DNA of 6,460 nt, taken from positions 1-6,460 of the forward strand of contig CALMBN010000270.1 of NCBI GenBank assembly GCA_937860195.1, given 5' to 3'. The stretch is from an uncultured Novosphingobium sp. Lineage in GTDB: Bacteria > Pseudomonadota > Alphaproteobacteria > Sphingomonadales > Sphingomonadaceae. Shown here in pieces: positions 5,124-6,460 of this stretch (its first letter is position 1; the number at the start of each line of letters is the position of its first letter). The notes beneath the pieces were generated by a model that saw only the letters and a program-made list of their open reading frames with translations, ran no database searches and had not been told where the DNA came from. The position numbers and the translations under genes are program-made.

Positions 5124-6460
5124 ATGAGCCTCGATACCGTCCGCCTGGTGCCTATGGCCAATGCCATCCGCGCGCTCTCAATGGACGCGGTTCAGGCGGC
5201 GAATTCGGGCCATCCGGGGATGCCGATGGGCATGGCAGATGTGGCAACGGTACTGTTCAACCAGTTCCTGAAGTTTGATCCCGCCGCGCCGCAATGGCCG
5301 GACCGTGACCGGTTCGTGCTGTCGGCCGGACACGGCTCGATGCTGATCTATTCGCTGCTCCACCTGACCGGCTATGCCGCGCCGACCATGGCGGACATCC
5401 GCAATTTCCGTCAGCTCCATTCGGTCTGCGCCGGGCATCCGGAAAATACCGAGCTGCCAGGGGTGGAATGCACCACCGGGCCGCTGGGGCAGGGCCTGGC
5501 GATGGCGGTGGGTATGGCTATGGCCGAACGGCACCTCAATGCGCAGTTCGGCGATGGTCTGGTCGATCACAATACCTGGGTGATCGCGGGCGATGGCTGC
5601 CTGATGGAAGGGATCAACCATGAGGCGATTGGCCTGGCCGGGCACCTCAAACTCGGCCGGATGAACGTGCTGTGGGATGACAACCGGATCACCATCGATG
5701 GTGCCACCTCGCTTTCGACCAGCGAAGACATCGCGGCCCGCTACCGTGCGACGGGCTGGCATGTAACCAGCTGCGATGGCCACGATCACGCCGATATCGC
5801 CCGCGCTCTGACCGAAGCTGCTGCCGATCCGCGCCCGTCGCTGATCGCCTGCAAGACCGTGATCGGCAAGGGATCGCCGGGCAAGCAGGGCACGCATAGC
5901 GTCCACGGCGCGGCGCTAGGGGCAGACGAAGTCGCGGCAACGCGGGCTGCGATTGGCTGGACCGCACCGGCCTTTGAGATCCCCGCAGAGATTCTCGCCG
6001 ATTGGCGCTCACTCGGCGCCAAGGGTGCAGCAGCGCGGGCGGCATGGGAAGCGCGGGCGGCGGCTGATCCGCAGGGCGCGGAATTTGCCCGGCGGATGGC
6101 GGGTGATCTGCCTGCCGACACCAGCGCGGCTCAAGCCTATCTCGCCAGCCTGCTGGCCAACCCGCCCAAGGTTGCGACCCGCAAGTCGAGCGAGATGGCG
6201 CTGGACGTGCTGACCGCGGCGATCCCGGAGATGGTCGGCGGCTCGGCTGATCTGACCGGATCGAACCTGACCAAGACCGCTTCGACGCTGCCGTTCAATT
6301 CGGACAATTATGGCGGCCGTTACGTCAACTACGGCATCCGCGAATTCGGTATGGCTGCGGCGATGAACGGCATGGCCCTGCACGGAGGCGCGTTGCCCGT
6401 GGGGGGCACGTTCCTCGTGTTCAGCGACTACATGCGCCCCGCGGTCCGACTGGCCGCCCT
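5124..6460 (+). CDS. tkt: Transketolase, N-terminal 445 codons (runs off the window)
   Basis: Transketolase moves two-carbon ketol units between sugar phosphates in the pentose phosphate pathway, using thiamine diphosphate, in the cytoplasm. The N-terminus follows the family closely: [20 protein letters not shown], then [12 protein letters not shown] with the substrate-contacting His30. Next come [10 protein letters not shown] and [18 protein letters not shown]. The thiamine-diphosphate/Mg motif begins at GDGCLMEG (Asp157, Glu162) and ends with [10 protein letters not shown] (Asn187). The pyrimidine-binding domain starts after about residue 355 ([19 protein letters not shown]), and [15 protein letters not shown] carries the catalytic glutamate (about Glu407). 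The family is usually about 650-670 residues, so roughly a third is missing to the right. The ATG at 5124 has AGGAG at 5110-5114, 9 nt upstream. The frame is open and intact to the window end. A TTGACG at about 5042-5047 could be its -35, but I see no convincing -10. Confidence 0.97.
   Translation, partial: MSLDTVRLVPMANAIRALSMDAVQAANSGHPGMPMGMADVATVLFNQFLKFDPAAPQWPDRDRFVLSAGHGSMLIYSLLHLTGYAAPTMADIRNFRQLHSVCAGHPENTELPGVECTTGPLGQGLAMAVGMAMAERHLNAQFGDGLVDHNTWVIAGDGCLMEGINHEAIGLAGHLKLGRMNVLWDDNRITIDGATSLSTSEDIAARYRATGWHVTSCDGHDHADIARALTEAAADPRPSLIACKTVIGKGSPGKQGTHSVHGAALGADEVAATRAAIGWTAPAFEIPAEILADWRSLGAKGAAARAAWEARAAADPQGAEFARRMAGDLPADTSAAQAYLASLLANPPKVATRKSSEMALDVLTAAIPEMVGGSADLTGSNLTKTASTLPFNSDNYGGRYVNYGIREFGMAAAMNGMALHGGALPVGGTFLVFSDYMRPAVRLAA

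Noticed and set aside
5178..5906. A 242-codon open frame antisense to tkt
   Set aside because: It lies wholly inside the certain tkt coding sequence, its translation resembles no family, and long antisense frames are common in GC-rich genes.

Overview
The window is GC-rich and bacterial. It reads as chromosome of an alphaproteobacterium, most likely a sphingomonad (Sphingomonadales). The grounds are the style of the branched-chain E2, the DUF2842 membrane protein, the 6S RNA lying between zapA and the 5-formyltetrahydrofolate cyclo-ligase gene (fau), and the divergent transketolase gene. This is inferred from gene content and protein style, not from a database search.

Left part (1-1497, + strand): the 3' part of a 2-oxo acid dehydrogenase E2 gene (branched-chain type) enters from the left edge and appears frameshifted close to that edge. 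It is followed 14 nt later by a YdeI/OmpD-associated family gene. Convergent to this is a small gene for a secreted protein (1494-1940, - strand), and the two stop codons share one CTAG. A 196-nt gap then carries a good promoter for tRNA-Asp(GTC) at 2137-2213. The tRNA leader and trailer are perfectly complementary over 10 bp.

Central part (2227-4954, - strand, read right to left): a small coiled-coil gene resembling zauP, zapA, a 6S RNA gene (ssrS), an 89-bp element with 27-bp inverted arms, fau, a DUF2842 membrane protein gene, and a membrane-anchored metallo-beta-lactamase-fold hydrolase gene. Spacing is tight: 5 nt between the coiled-coil gene and zapA, a TGATG stop/start overlap between fau and DUF2842, and 44 nt before the hydrolase. 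The 6S RNA has its own promoter, whose -35 hexamer is formed by the last codons of zapA. The inverted-repeat element sits between 6S RNA and fau and touches the fau ribosome binding site.

Right part (5124-6460, + strand): the first 445 codons of transketolase (tkt), divergent from the cell-division pair and running off the window.

Most of the window is housekeeping: central carbon and folate metabolism, Z-ring assembly, tRNA and 6S RNA. I see no phage, CRISPR array, toxin-antitoxin pair or intact transposase, and no complete new system. The most interesting structures are non-coding: the inverted-repeat element between 6S RNA and fau, the tRNA whose primary transcript should close on itself outside the acceptor stem, and the overlap of the 6S promoter with zapA.
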